Of a DNA stretch of 7,164 bases, positions 1-6,385 are shown piece by piece. A program made the position numbers and the translations under genes. The notes under the pieces are model-generated. The model worked only from the letters and a program-made list of their open reading frames with translations, ran no database searches and had not been told where the DNA came from. The stretch comes from CAJBVG01 sp943360385 (GTDB taxonomy: Bacteria > Bacteroidota > Bacteroidia > Sphingobacteriales > Sphingobacteriaceae), in the NCBI GenBank assembly GCA_943360385.1, contig CALRIM020000158.1:1-7164 (forward strand), read 5' to 3'. The first letter of the stretch is position 1. Every line of letters starts with the position of its first letter.

Positions 1-428
1 AAATTTCTGCTTATTGCTTGCCTCAGTTTGTATCTAAAGATCATAAACTGTATAATGTAAAAAACGAATACAATGGTGTAGTATTAGAATCAGCTTTTTC
101 AGAAAGCCAGGTATTTATTGGTAAAGGAGCAGGGAGTAACCCAACTGGCTCTGCTGTATTGTCTGATATTGCAGCACTTAGATATAACTATCAATATGAA
201 TACCGAAAAATTGATCAGAATATAAATTTAAGTTTGGAAGAAAATATTATTGTTCAATTATACGTGAGATATCCAAGTAGTTATAATATTGACAAAACCA
301 TTTTCAAAAACATTTTAGAGGAACACAAATCAGAGCATTTTAGTTACCTAATTGCAGATGTTGCGTTGGAAGATGTAATTAAATCGGATTGGATTGGTAA
401 TGCGGCGGTAAATATTATTCAGCTATAG
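1..428 (+). CDS. hom: Homoserine dehydrogenase, C-terminal part (5' end outside window)
   Basis: The frame is open from the window edge (codons from nt 3), so this is the tail of a longer gene; the in-frame TTG at 18 is not a credible start. About 141 residues are present. The signature is ESAFSESQVFIGKGAGSNPT followed by GSAVLSDIAAL, which matches the conserved end of the homoserine dehydrogenase catalytic domain (family form roughly G-[KR]-G-A-G-x-x-P-T-[AG]-S-A-V-x-S-D). A C-terminal extension follows that reads like a small ACT-type regulatory region. The family makes homoserine from aspartate semialdehyde with NAD(P)H in the cytosol, on the route to threonine and methionine. Whether the complete protein is monofunctional or fused to aspartokinase cannot be decided, because the N-terminus is missing. 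The gene ends with TAG at 426-428. No clear terminator hairpin follows before purQ. Confidence 0.85.
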   Translation, partial: ISAYCLPQFVSKDHKLYNVKNEYNGVVLESAFSESQVFIGKGAGSNPTGSAVLSDIAALRYNYQYEYRKIDQNINLSLEENIIVQLYVRYPSSYNIDKTIFKNILEEHKSEHFSYLIADVALEDVIKSDWIGNAAVNIIQL

Positions 429-467
429 AGTCCTCTGCCTCCATAGCGCCATCTAAAAGTAAAAAAT

Positions 468-507
468 ATGAGCAAATGAACACACAAGCACATGAGCAAA
501 TGAACAA
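468..507. repeat. Octamer array, ATGAGCAC-like family
   Basis: Five consecutive 8-nt units: ATGAGCAA (468-475), ATGAACAC (476-483), ACAAGCAC (484-491), ATGAGCAA (492-499) and ATGAACAA (500-507). Units 1-2 are nearly repeated as units 4-5, giving a 24-nt higher-order step. The array lies in the 125-nt gap between the homoserine dehydrogenase gene and purQ and ends just before the putative purQ promoter box. The same family reappears at 1274-1293 and 6923-6938. The rest of this gap (429-467) shows nothing I can identify. Confidence 0.75.
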
Positions 508-513
508 AAGTCC

Positions 514-521
514 TATATTTG
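514..521 (+). promoter_or_regulatory. Putative Bacteroidota-type -7 box for purQ
   Basis: TATATTTG is an exact match to the Bacteroidota primary-sigma -7 consensus TAnnTTTG. It lies 32 nt before the purQ ATG, which would leave a leader of about 25-28 nt. No TTTG -33 element is seen at the usual 19-21 nt spacing. That position falls inside the octamer array instead, so the call rests on one box only. Confidence 0.4.
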
Positions 522-553
522 CCCTATAGTAATCATCAAAAAAGTAATCAATA

Positions 554-1246
554 ATGAACAAGTTTGGAGTAGTCGTTTTTCCAGGATCTAATTGTGATCA
601 GGACATGGTTTATGTGTTAGAATCCATTATGGGGCAGAAAGTTGTAAAACTTTGGCATAAAGACCACGATTTACAAGGATGTGATTTCATTGTTTTACCA
701 GGCGGGTTTTCTTATGGAGATTATTTAAGATCTGGTGCAATTGCTAGATTTTCGCCAATTATGCAAGAGGTAGTATCTTTTGCCAATAAGGGTGGAAATG
801 TGCTTGGTGTTTGTAATGGTTTTCAAATATTAGCAGAGGCTGGCTTAGTACCAGGAGCTCTGTTACACAACGATTCTCGTAAATTTATTTGTAAAAATGT
901 GTACTTAAAATCACAAACTACAAATTCATTAATTACTTCTCAAATAGACCCTAATGCAGTGCTTAAGATTCCTATTGCACATGGAGAAGGAAAATACTTT
1001 GCATCAAACGATATAATAAAATCTTTAAACGATAATGATCAGGTTCTGTTTAGATATTGTGATGAAAATGGCAATATTACTCCAGAATCTAACCCCAACG
1101 GTGCTATAGAAAACATTGCTGGAGTTTGTAATAAAGACAGAAATGTTTTTGGAATGATGCCACATCCAGAAAGAGCAGCAGATGGAGAACTTTCTAATAT
1201 CGATGGTAGAATATTGTTTGAGTCAATTTTAGCATTGACAGTTTAG
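554..1246 (+). CDS. purQ: Phosphoribosylformylglycinamidine synthase, glutaminase subunit PurQ
   Basis: This is the class-I glutamine amidotransferase subunit of FGAM synthase. It releases ammonia from glutamine for the conversion of FGAR to FGAM, the fourth step of purine synthesis, in the cytosol. The 230 residues match the usual small-PurQ length. Visible landmarks are the N-terminal GVVVFPGSNCDQD (5-17), the oxyanion-strand region LPGGFSYGDYLRSGAIARF (48-66), the nucleophile elbow GVCNGFQ with Cys87, IAHGEGKYF (141-149) and the MMPHPER motif with catalytic His204 and Glu206. All catalytic residues are intact. The ATG at 554 fits the conserved N-terminus and follows an A-rich leader without a Shine-Dalgarno site, as is normal for Bacteroidota. 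A free-standing PurQ implies the three-part PurS/PurL/PurQ enzyme rather than the single long PurL; neither partner is in this window. Confidence 0.96.
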   Translation: MNKFGVVVFPGSNCDQDMVYVLESIMGQKVVKLWHKDHDLQGCDFIVLPGGFSYGDYLRSGAIARFSPIMQEVVSFANKGGNVLGVCNGFQILAEAGLVPGALLHNDSRKFICKNVYLKSQTTNSLITSQIDPNAVLKIPIAHGEGKYFASNDIIKSLNDNDQVLFRYCDENGNITPESNPNGAIENIAGVCNKDRNVFGMMPHPERAADGELSNIDGRILFESILALTV

Positions 1247-1251
1247 CTCAT

Positions 1252-1267
1252 CTCGATTTATCGGGAC
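1252..1267. repeat. Short imperfect palindrome between purQ and coaX
   Basis: Just after the purQ stop is an imperfect palindrome, TCTCGATTTATCGGGA. Its two halves (TCTCGA and TCGGGA) pair around TTTA, with G-T/A-C type mismatches. No T-run follows, so it is not a convincing terminator. From memory, CGATxxATCGGGA-like palindromes are common in intergenic DNA of this phylum; I cannot verify this here. Confidence 0.4.
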
Positions 1268-1273
1268 GGGCAC

Positions 1274-1293
1274 ACTAGCACACTAGCACATGA
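1274..1293. repeat. Octamer array running into the coaX start codon
   Basis: ACTAGCAC occurs at 1274-1281 and again at 1282-1289, preceded by a partial unit. A diverged unit beginning ATGAAC (1290-) follows in the same 8-nt phase. This belongs to the same family as the arrays at 468-507 and 6923-6938; AGCACATGA is shared by all three. The ATG of the last unit is the start codon of coaX. Confidence 0.65.
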
Positions 1294-2021
1294 ACTTGGT
1301 AATCGACAAAGGCAATACCCTTATAAAAGTCTACATATTTAATGGCGATAAAATTGTTGCACGTGCTAAATTCGAATCATTGGATGTGTTCTTGTTGGAT
1401 AAAATTTTCAAAGAATATGCTATTGATGCAAGCATCTACTCACATGTAGGTAATTCTGATGAAGAAAATGTTGCGTTTTTAAGTGCTCATTCAGAGTTTA
1501 TCAGTTTTAACTACTTAACATCCCTCCCTTTTACCAATAAATATAGTAGCCCAAATACATTAGGTCTTGATCGGTTGGCTTCGGTTTGCGCTGCTTATCA
1601 GTTATTTCCAAATTCTCCAGTACTCTGTATTGATATGGGAACATGTATTACCTATGATTTTATTAATCAAAAGGCAGAATATCTGGGTGGGGGCATTTCG
1701 CCAGGTGTTCAAATGAGATTTAAAGCGTTGAATACTTTTACTGCTCAATTGCCGTTAATTCAGCCTGATGCTAGAAAACCAAGTTTAATTGGTGACAGTA
1801 CGGAGAATTCAATAAAATCTGGAGTAGTAAACGGGGTGATTCAAGAAATTTTGGGAATAATTGGGGCATATGAGTACCAATTTCCCAGATTACAAATATT
1901 AATGTGTGGTGGTGATCTAGCATTTTTTGATACTCAGGTTAAAAATAGCATCTTTGCGCGTCCGGATTTGGTCGCGGAAGGCTTAAATACGATATTGCAT
2001 TATAATGTTCAACATAAATAA
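1290..2021 (+). CDS. coaX: Type III pantothenate kinase (CoaX)
   Basis: CoaX phosphorylates pantothenate with ATP, the first committed step of coenzyme A synthesis, in the cytosol. Type III enzymes belong to the ASKHA (acetate kinase/Hsp70/actin) fold, are cation-dependent and are not inhibited by CoA. The 243 residues are a normal length. Motifs in order are the phosphate-1 loop IDKGNT (5-10, with Asp6), the GLDR motif at 92-95, IDMGT at 114-118 (Asp115), GGGISPG at 133-139, GDSTENSIKSG at 168-178, and CGGD at 206-209. The ATG at 1290 puts the protein start exactly where the family begins (MNLVID-GNT) and lies inside an octamer repeat. The end overlaps the next gene by 17 nt, which suggests translational coupling. 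Confidence 0.95.
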   Translation: MNLVIDKGNTLIKVYIFNGDKIVARAKFESLDVFLLDKIFKEYAIDASIYSHVGNSDEENVAFLSAHSEFISFNYLTSLPFTNKYSSPNTLGLDRLASVCAAYQLFPNSPVLCIDMGTCITYDFINQKAEYLGGGISPGVQMRFKALNTFTAQLPLIQPDARKPSLIGDSTENSIKSGVVNGVIQEILGIIGAYEYQFPRLQILMCGGDLAFFDTQVKNSIFARPDLVAEGLNTILHYNVQHK

Positions 2022-3273
2022 ATTAGTAGTAATTACACTTACTTTAGTTACTGTAGCAAACGTTAGTTTGGCGCAAAATGTAACAAGTACACCTTATTCT
2101 CAATTCGGATTAGGACAATTACAAAAAAACACCTCTGTAATAAATTTAGGTTTGGGTGGAATTAGTAATGGTATCCGTATGGATAATGCTATTAATAGTC
2201 AGAATCCAGCATCTTACTCAGCTCTTCAATACACAACCTTTGAAGTGGGAGCATTTGGTAATTTTCTAAAATTAGAAAATTCTACAGGCACAGCCTTTAG
2301 AAATAATGCGGCCTTGAGTTATTTGAAAATAGGATTCCCCATTTCACAAAAAATTGGAGCAAGTTTTGGTTTAATTCCAGTTTCTGGTATGGGATATGAA
2401 TCTAAAATTAGTTCTACCTTATTAGATACTCCAGTGACTCAAATTTTTAAAGGAGATGGTGGTATTAATCAATTTTACCTTGGAGGTGCTTATAAAATAA
2501 ATGAGAATCTTAGTATTGGAGTAAATGCTTCTTACATATTTGGAACTTTAGAACGTTCTAAGTCAAATGAATTTCCAGACTCTCTTGGTTTTTTAAATGT
2601 AAGGCAAACAAACTCAACTTATATAGGTAGTTTATTTTTTAATTATGGAATTCAATATAAAAAGGATTTACAAGAAGACAGATATCTTATTGTTGGTTTA
2701 AATGGAAATCCTGGCTCGAATTTATCTGCCACAAAAAATACAGTTTCTACGAGATATTATTATGTAAGTTCTGCGGAGAGAACAATAGATACTACACAGA
2801 AGAGCGATGATGAAAAAGGTAAAGTGTTTTTTCCAATGGTTAACTCAATTGGGTTTTCCTATGGTAAAAAGAATCATTGGATGTTTGGATCTGATGTAAC
2901 CTTAGGGCAGTGGTCGACTTTAAAATTGTTTGATGTAAATCAAAATTTGAAAAATACATTCGACCTAAGTGTAGGTGGGGCTATCACTCCAGATTATATG
3001 GCGGTTGGGAATTATTTTAAGGCAATAGAATATAGATTTGGGTTCAATTATAGCCAATCGTATGTTAATATAGTAGGTGAAGATATTAATCAAATGTCTG
3101 TTTCTTTAGGGTTTGGAATGCCACTTCCTAAAACAAAATCACGAATTAATTTAGCATTAGAATTTGGGCAGAGAGGTACTACTAATTCAGGTTTAATTAA
3201 AGAGAATTTTATGGGTGTACATGCAGGATTTAATTTCTGTGATAAATGGTTCATTCAATCGAAATATGACTAA
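2005..3273 (+). CDS. Predicted outer-membrane beta-barrel protein
   Basis: This is a 422-residue exported protein with a typical Sec signal peptide: NINK n-region, hydrophobic core at about 6-20 and probable cleavage after VSLA or VSLAQ (23/24). The mature start, TPYSQFGLG, and the NPASYSAL segment near residues 68-75 recall conserved Bacteroidota barrel proteins of the FadL/PorV-like type. The remainder alternates aromatic and small polar residues and is rich in Gly, Asn and Ser, as expected of beta strands. It ends WFIQSKYD, an aromatic-rich C-terminus typical of these barrels. I cannot name its substrate or a specific family. Start ATG 2005 lies within the last codons of coaX. The stop (3271-3273) lies within the probable start of lptC, so the gene sits in a cotranscribed outer-membrane biogenesis cluster. 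Confidence 0.8.
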   Translation: MFNINKLVVITLTLVTVANVSLAQNVTSTPYSQFGLGQLQKNTSVINLGLGGISNGIRMDNAINSQNPASYSALQYTTFEVGAFGNFLKLENSTGTAFRNNAALSYLKIGFPISQKIGASFGLIPVSGMGYESKISSTLLDTPVTQIFKGDGGINQFYLGGAYKINENLSIGVNASYIFGTLERSKSNEFPDSLGFLNVRQTNSTYIGSLFFNYGIQYKKDLQEDRYLIVGLNGNPGSNLSATKNTVSTRYYYVSSAERTIDTTQKSDDEKGKVFFPMVNSIGFSYGKKNHWMFGSDVTLGQWSTLKLFDVNQNLKNTFDLSVGGAITPDYMAVGNYFKAIEYRFGFNYSQSYVNIVGEDINQMSVSLGFGMPLPKTKSRINLALEFGQRGTTNSGLIKENFMGVHAGFNFCDKWFIQSKYD

Positions 3274-3901
3274 GTCTCGTAACTCGTATTTCGTATTTCG
3301 TAACTCGTGTATATTATCGATTACTTTTTCTTTTTTACGAGTTACGAGTTACGAACTACGAGCTACGTTAATAATTTTAGTAATAGGTCTAAGTTTTTCA
3401 AGTTGCGAAAACGACTTATCCAAAGTGGAAAAAATCGCAACAAATGAAATCAGTTTACCCATTGAAACGAGTAAAACAGTTGAGCTAATTTACAGTGATT
3501 CATCAATTGTTAGGGCTAAACTAAACACTCCAATTTTAAAATTTTATAAAGTTGCCAATGCCTACCATGAAATGCCAGAAGGGTTATATGTGGAGTTTTA
3601 TGGGCCTAACAATATTATAGAGAGTACTTTAAGTGCAAAGTATGGAAGGAAATTTCAAAATCAAGGTATTATTGAAGTGAAGGATAGTGTAGTTGTTATA
3701 AATAATAAAGGAGAGCGATTAGATACAGAGCGGCTAATTTGGAATGAGAAGACTAAGAAGATTTATACAAACAGTTTTGTTAGAATAACTACTCTAAAAG
3801 ACGTGATGTTTGGAGAGGGGATGGAAGCGAACCAAAATTTCACTAATTATAAGATATACAAGTATAAAGGAAGCGTAAGTTTAGATGAAACCAAACAGTA
3901 A
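3266..3901 (+). CDS. lptC: LPS export protein LptC (lipoprotein-type), with repeat-altered N-terminus
   Basis: In Gram-negative bacteria LptC sits at the inner membrane and passes lipopolysaccharide from LptBFG to LptA. The conserved region here runs from EISLPIETSK through GERLDTERLIWNEKTKKIYT and SFVRITT to FGEGMEANQNFTNYKIYK, the pattern of Bacteroidota LptC. ATG 3266 overlaps the upstream stop (ATGACTAA) and gives 211 residues; an earlier in-frame ATG at 3215 would give 228 but lies well inside the barrel gene. A hydrophobic stretch, TLIILVIGLSFSSC, ends in a lipobox-like Cys encoded at 3404-3406. Before it lie about 33 residues encoded mostly by an inverted heptamer repeat (3278-3367), giving unusual peptides such as RNSYFVFRNS and LRVTSYELRA. 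The ancestral protein probably began near codon 3368, but no ATG, GTG or TTG remains there in frame. Start choice is therefore uncertain; the identity is firm. Confidence 0.83.
   Translation: MTKSRNSYFVFRNSCILSITFSFLRVTSYELRATLIILVIGLSFSSCENDLSKVEKIATNEISLPIETSKTVELIYSDSSIVRAKLNTPILKFYKVANAYHEMPEGLYVEFYGPNNIIESTLSAKYGRKFQNQGIIEVKDSVVVINNKGERLDTERLIWNEKTKKIYTNSFVRITTLKDVMFGEGMEANQNFTNYKIYKYKGSVSLDETKQ
3278..3367. repeat. Inverted heptamer repeat inside the 5' end of lptC
   Basis: The left arm (3278-3308) consists of 7-nt units: TCGTAAC (3277-3283), TCGTATT (3284-3290 and 3291-3297), TCGTAAC (3298-3304), then TCGT. The right arm (3337-3367) consists of ACGAGTT (3337-3343 and 3344-3350), ACGAACT (3351-3357), ACGAGCT (3358-3364), then ACG. 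By hand alignment the 31-nt arms are complementary at 27 positions, around a 28-nt loop that ends in a T-rich stretch. The structure begins 4 nt after the barrel-gene stop and is read in frame as the lptC N-terminus. As RNA it could form a long hairpin between the two cistrons. Confidence 0.85.
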
Positions 3902-4067
3902 ATTTCAGGAAAATATGTGGCTTGTGATATTTATGGGATGTCTATTAACAACCATATATGTGTATTTAGCCCAAAAGGTAGTATATAAAGACTTCATTCC
4001 CATGACGTTAGCGACTATATTCTCCGCTTGGCGCTTCTATTCAATCCGTAAAAAAAGGATTTCCTAA
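3885..4067 (+). CDS. Small two-helix membrane protein of unknown function
   Basis: This 60-residue protein has two hydrophobic segments, at about 11-29 (MWLVIFMGCLLTTIYVYLA) and 36-50 (DFIPMTLATIFSAWRFY), and a basic tail (RKKRIS). That fits a hairpin in the inner membrane with both ends in the cytoplasm. I do not recognise a named family. The start overlaps the end of lptC by 17 nt, the same overlap length as between coaX and the barrel gene, and composition and direction match the neighbours. This supports a real, translationally coupled gene rather than a chance reading frame. Its position suggests a role linked to the envelope, but that is inference only. Confidence 0.72.
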   Translation: MKPNSKFQENMWLVIFMGCLLTTIYVYLAQKVVYKDFIPMTLATIFSAWRFYSIRKKRIS

Positions 4068-4082
4068 GAAGATAAAAATTTG

Positions 4083-4089
4083 TATTTTG
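4083..4089 (+). promoter_or_regulatory. Possible -7-like box upstream of the isomerase gene
   Basis: TATTTTG followed by CGCC resembles a Bacteroidota -7 element (TAnnTTTG) that is one T short. It lies 95 nt before the isomerase start and would allow this gene to be expressed separately from the cluster, with a leader of about 85 nt. No good -33 TTTG is seen at standard spacing. Confidence 0.3.
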
Positions 4090-4108
4090 CGCCTCCTTGT
4101 AGGGGAAT

Positions 4109-4133
4109 GGCTATCTATTAACGATATATAGCT
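4109..4133 (+). promoter_or_regulatory. Stem-loop in the leader of the isomerase gene
   Basis: GCTATCTAT (4110-4118) can pair with ATATATAGC (4124-4132) around a TAACG loop, with one mismatch in nine pairs. It is AT-rich and is followed only by a mixed TGTTATTT, so it is at best a weak terminator or a leader structure between the 60-residue gene and the isomerase gene. Confidence 0.3.
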
Positions 4134-4137
4134 GTTA

Positions 4138-4172
4138 TTTAACATTTACAATTTAAAATTTACAATTAATAA
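4138..4172. repeat. Heptamer array TTTACAA-like before the isomerase gene
   Basis: Five 7-nt units in phase: TTTAACA (4138-4144), TTTACAA (4145-4151), TTTAAAA (4152-4158), TTTACAA (4159-4165) and TTAATAA (4166-4172). The array ends 5 nt before the ATG at 4178, so it forms the translation-initiation region. Such AT-rich leaders favour initiation in Bacteroidota, so low complexity alone could account for part of the pattern; the strict 7-nt spacing is the notable feature. Confidence 0.55.
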
Positions 4173-4177
4173 TAGGT

Positions 4178-6277
4178 ATGGGATTAATGAATTCAATGCG
4201 CAATAGAGGCGGACTATTAGTAGGAATAATAGCATTCGCAATTGTGGCATTCTTAGCTGGTGATGTTCTGATTTCAGGACGAAATATTTTCGGTGGTGCA
4301 CCAAAAGAAATTGGTTTGATTAACGGAAACAAAGTTGAAATTGAAGATTTTCAATCTAAACTAGATGCAAATACAGAACAGTACAAAAAAAGTACTGGTC
4401 AAAGTAATTTGAATGAGAGCATGACTGGTTACTTAGTTGATCAAACATGGAATCAAGTTGTTTATGATGAAGTAATGAAAGATCATATTGCTAAATCAAA
4501 CATTAAAGTTTCTCCTGAAGAATTATTTGATATGGTTCAAGGATCTAATCCACATCCAGAAGTACGTCGTGCATTTACGAATCCACAAACTGGAACTTTT
4601 GATCCAGCTCAAGTATTAAATTTCTTGAAAACAATGGATACACAAGATCCAAGTGGAGAGACGCGTAAGCAATGGTTGAATTTCGAAAAAGCAATTCAAG
4701 AGGAGCGTGTTCGTCAGAAATATATGAATGCGGTTAAAGCTGGATTTTATGTTCCTTCAGCATTTGCAAAAGCGGATTACATGGAAAAAAACAAGACTGC
4801 TAATGCAACTTACGTAGTTTTAGATTATACTTCTATTTCAGATTCTGCAGTGAAAGTTTCGGAGTCGGATATCAATAACTATTATAATTCACATAAATAC
4901 AAGTATAAACAATCAGAAAACACTAGAAGTTTTGATTATATTTCTTTAGATATTGTTCCTTCTAAAGAAGATACAATTGAAACTAAAAAATGGATTGATG
5001 AGCAATATGTAGGATTACAAACCTCTACTAACGATTCTTCTTATGTAAATTTAAATGCTGAAACAAAATATAATGGTGCTTATGCTAAGAAAGGTGAATT
5101 GCCTGCTTCTATAGATACAATTATGTTCAGCAAGCCACAAGGCTTTATTTATGGACCATACATTGATGCAGGTTCTTATAAAGTGGCGAAATTAATTGGT
5201 ATTAAGAGCTTGCCTGATTCAGTTCGCGCTCGTCATATTTTAATTCCGATAACTACTTCTCAAGAAGCAGCTAAAAAAACAGCTGATAGTTTAAAAGATT
5301 TGGTTAGTAAAGGAGCAAATTTTGCAGCTTTAGCAATGCAATATTCTACAGATGGATCTAAAGGACAAGGTGGAGATTTGGGTTATTTTGATAATAAAAA
5401 GAACGTTGCTCCATTTAGTGACTTCTGTTTTCAAGGAACAAAAGGAAAAATTGGAGTTGTGTTAACTCAATTCGGATACCATGTAATTGAAATTACAGAT
5501 CAAAAGAATTTTGGTAAACAAATTACAGTTGGTGTTATAGATCGTTCTATTACTCCTAGTAATTCTACAACTCAAGCATTATTTAGTAAAGCAAACACTT
5601 TATTATCTAGTATTGAATCTTCTAAGGATTTCGATAATTTGAAATTAGATCCAACTTTTAGTAAAAGAGTTGCTGATGATATAAAACAAACTGATCGTTT
5701 CGTTGCAGGTATAGAAAGTCCAAGAGAACTAATTCGTTGGGCGTATAAAGCAGATGTAGATGATGTTTCTCCATTATTTGAAGCAGGTAATAAATACGTG
5801 TTTGCTCGTTTAACAAAGGTTAAAAATGCAGGTACTGTGCCAATGGAATATTTAAAAACAGAATTAGAAGCGGCAGCTCGTAAGGAGAAAAAAGCGGAAA
5901 TGTTAAAAGAGAAATTAACTGCTGCAATGTCTGGTGCTTCAACCATTCAACAAGTTGCACAAAAATCTGCATCGGTGGCAACACCTGCAACAGGAATGAC
6001 TTTTGCATTCCCAGTAATTCCTGGTGTATCTAGAGAGCCAGAACTTATAGGAACTGTTTTTGGTTCTGAAAAAGGTAAGTTACTTGGTCCAATTGCAGGC
6101 GAAAGAGGTGTTTATGTTATTTCCGTAGATAATTTTGTGGATGCGTTGCCTTTACCAGATTATACAGAAAATAAAAACAGCTTATATAATAACAATAAAA
6201 GTAGAGTTGATAACGAATTCTTAGAAGGATTGAAGAAATCGGCTAAGATTGTTGATAACCGTATTATGTTCTATTAA
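4178..6277 (+). CDS. PpiD/SurA-like membrane-anchored peptidyl-prolyl cis-trans isomerase
   Basis: This 699-residue foldase probably helps exported and outer-membrane proteins fold in the periplasm. The start (MGLMNSMRNRGG) has a short basic cytoplasmic end, followed by one transmembrane helix at about 12-31 (LLVGIIAFAIVAFLAGDVLI) acting as an uncleaved anchor, as in PpiD. Residues about 40-230 look like a SurA_N/PpiD N-terminal helical chaperone region. A parvulin (PPIC) domain follows at about 347-440, shown by RARHILIPI, a Ser/Gly-rich DGSKGQGGDLGYF and FGYHVIEI. The C-terminal third holds a further domain (IRWAYKADVDDVSPLFE, then a Lys/Glu-rich helix near 565-590) also found in PpiD-type proteins. 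Length fits the long Bacteroidota version. The first ATG is chosen because it gives the complete basic-plus-helix anchor; Met4 and Met7 are alternatives. A strong terminator follows 28 nt after the stop. Confidence 0.9.
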   Translation: MGLMNSMRNRGGLLVGIIAFAIVAFLAGDVLISGRNIFGGAPKEIGLINGNKVEIEDFQSKLDANTEQYKKSTGQSNLNESMTGYLVDQTWNQVVYDEVMKDHIAKSNIKVSPEELFDMVQGSNPHPEVRRAFTNPQTGTFDPAQVLNFLKTMDTQDPSGETRKQWLNFEKAIQEERVRQKYMNAVKAGFYVPSAFAKADYMEKNKTANATYVVLDYTSISDSAVKVSESDINNYYNSHKYKYKQSENTRSFDYISLDIVPSKEDTIETKKWIDEQYVGLQTSTNDSSYVNLNAETKYNGAYAKKGELPASIDTIMFSKPQGFIYGPYIDAGSYKVAKLIGIKSLPDSVRARHILIPITTSQEAAKKTADSLKDLVSKGANFAALAMQYSTDGSKGQGGDLGYFDNKKNVAPFSDFCFQGTKGKIGVVLTQFGYHVIEITDQKNFGKQITVGVIDRSITPSNSTTQALFSKANTLLSSIESSKDFDNLKLDPTFSKRVADDIKQTDRFVAGIESPRELIRWAYKADVDDVSPLFEAGNKYVFARLTKVKNAGTVPMEYLKTELEAAARKEKKAEMLKEKLTAAMSGASTIQQVAQKSASVATPATGMTFAFPVIPGVSREPELIGTVFGSEKGKLLGPIAGERGVYVISVDNFVDALPLPDYTENKNSLYNNNKSRVDNEFLEGLKKSAKIVDNRIMFY

Positions 6278-6278
6278 T

Positions 6279-6305
6279 CGCAAAGGACATATAGAACGCA
6301 AAGGA
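6279..6305. repeat. Nonamer repeat CGCAAAGGA
   Basis: CGCAAAGGA occurs at 6279-6287 and 6297-6305, separated by one unrelated 9-nt unit, so the spacing is two nonamers. It starts 2 nt after the isomerase stop codon and runs into the terminator stem. From memory, CGCAAAGG-type arrays are frequent in Bacteroidota intergenic DNA. Confidence 0.5.
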
Positions 6306-6332
6306 AGCCTCATCGGAAGATGGGGCTTTTTT
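6305..6332 (+). terminator. Intrinsic terminator of the isomerase/envelope cluster
   Basis: AGCCTCATC (6306-6314) pairs with GATGGGGCT (6319-6327) as nine base pairs including one G-T wobble, around a GGAA (GNRA) tetraloop, followed directly by a run of six T. This is a textbook rho-independent terminator 28 nt after the isomerase stop. It isolates the cluster from the convergent S23-type gene. In the opposite direction no T-run follows, so it should work mainly on plus-strand transcripts. Confidence 0.9.
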
Positions 6333-6337
6333 GTTGA

Positions 6338-6385
6338 ACTGCTGGACTATTGGACTGCTGGACCTCTTGATAATTGGATTATTGA
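6338..6385 (+). repeat. Left inverted octamer array
   Basis: Six 8-nt units in phase: ACTGCTGG (6338-6345), ACTATTGG (6346-6353), ACTGCTGG (6354-6361), ACCTCTTG (6362-6369), ATAATTGG (6370-6377) and ATTATTGA (6378-6385). The last unit contains the complement of the S23-type stop codon (6379-6381), so the gene's final codons arise from repeat-like DNA. Relative to the right array it carries one extra unit, ACCTCTTG. Confidence 0.85.

Noticed and set aside
18..428. Independent 136-residue gene starting at TTG 18
   Set aside because: The frame stays open to the window edge and the protein matches the interior and end of homoserine dehydrogenase, so it is a truncated view of a longer gene.
468..507. 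CRISPR-like array
   Set aside because: Units are 8 nt, contiguous and without spacers, and no cas genes are present.
3215..3265. Earlier in-frame ATG for lptC at 3215
   Set aside because: It would place 51 nt of lptC inside the barrel gene; the ATG at 3266, overlapping the barrel stop, is the more usual arrangement. Not fully excluded.
3309..3336. Intrinsic terminator between the barrel gene and lptC
   Set aside because: The T-rich stretch is in the hairpin loop, not after the stem, and the downstream gene continues immediately.
5572..6008. Two minus-strand open frames of 124 and 62 codons inside the isomerase gene
   Set aside because: They are antisense to a well-supported 699-residue gene, resemble no family and have no separate promoter or leader; they are shadows.
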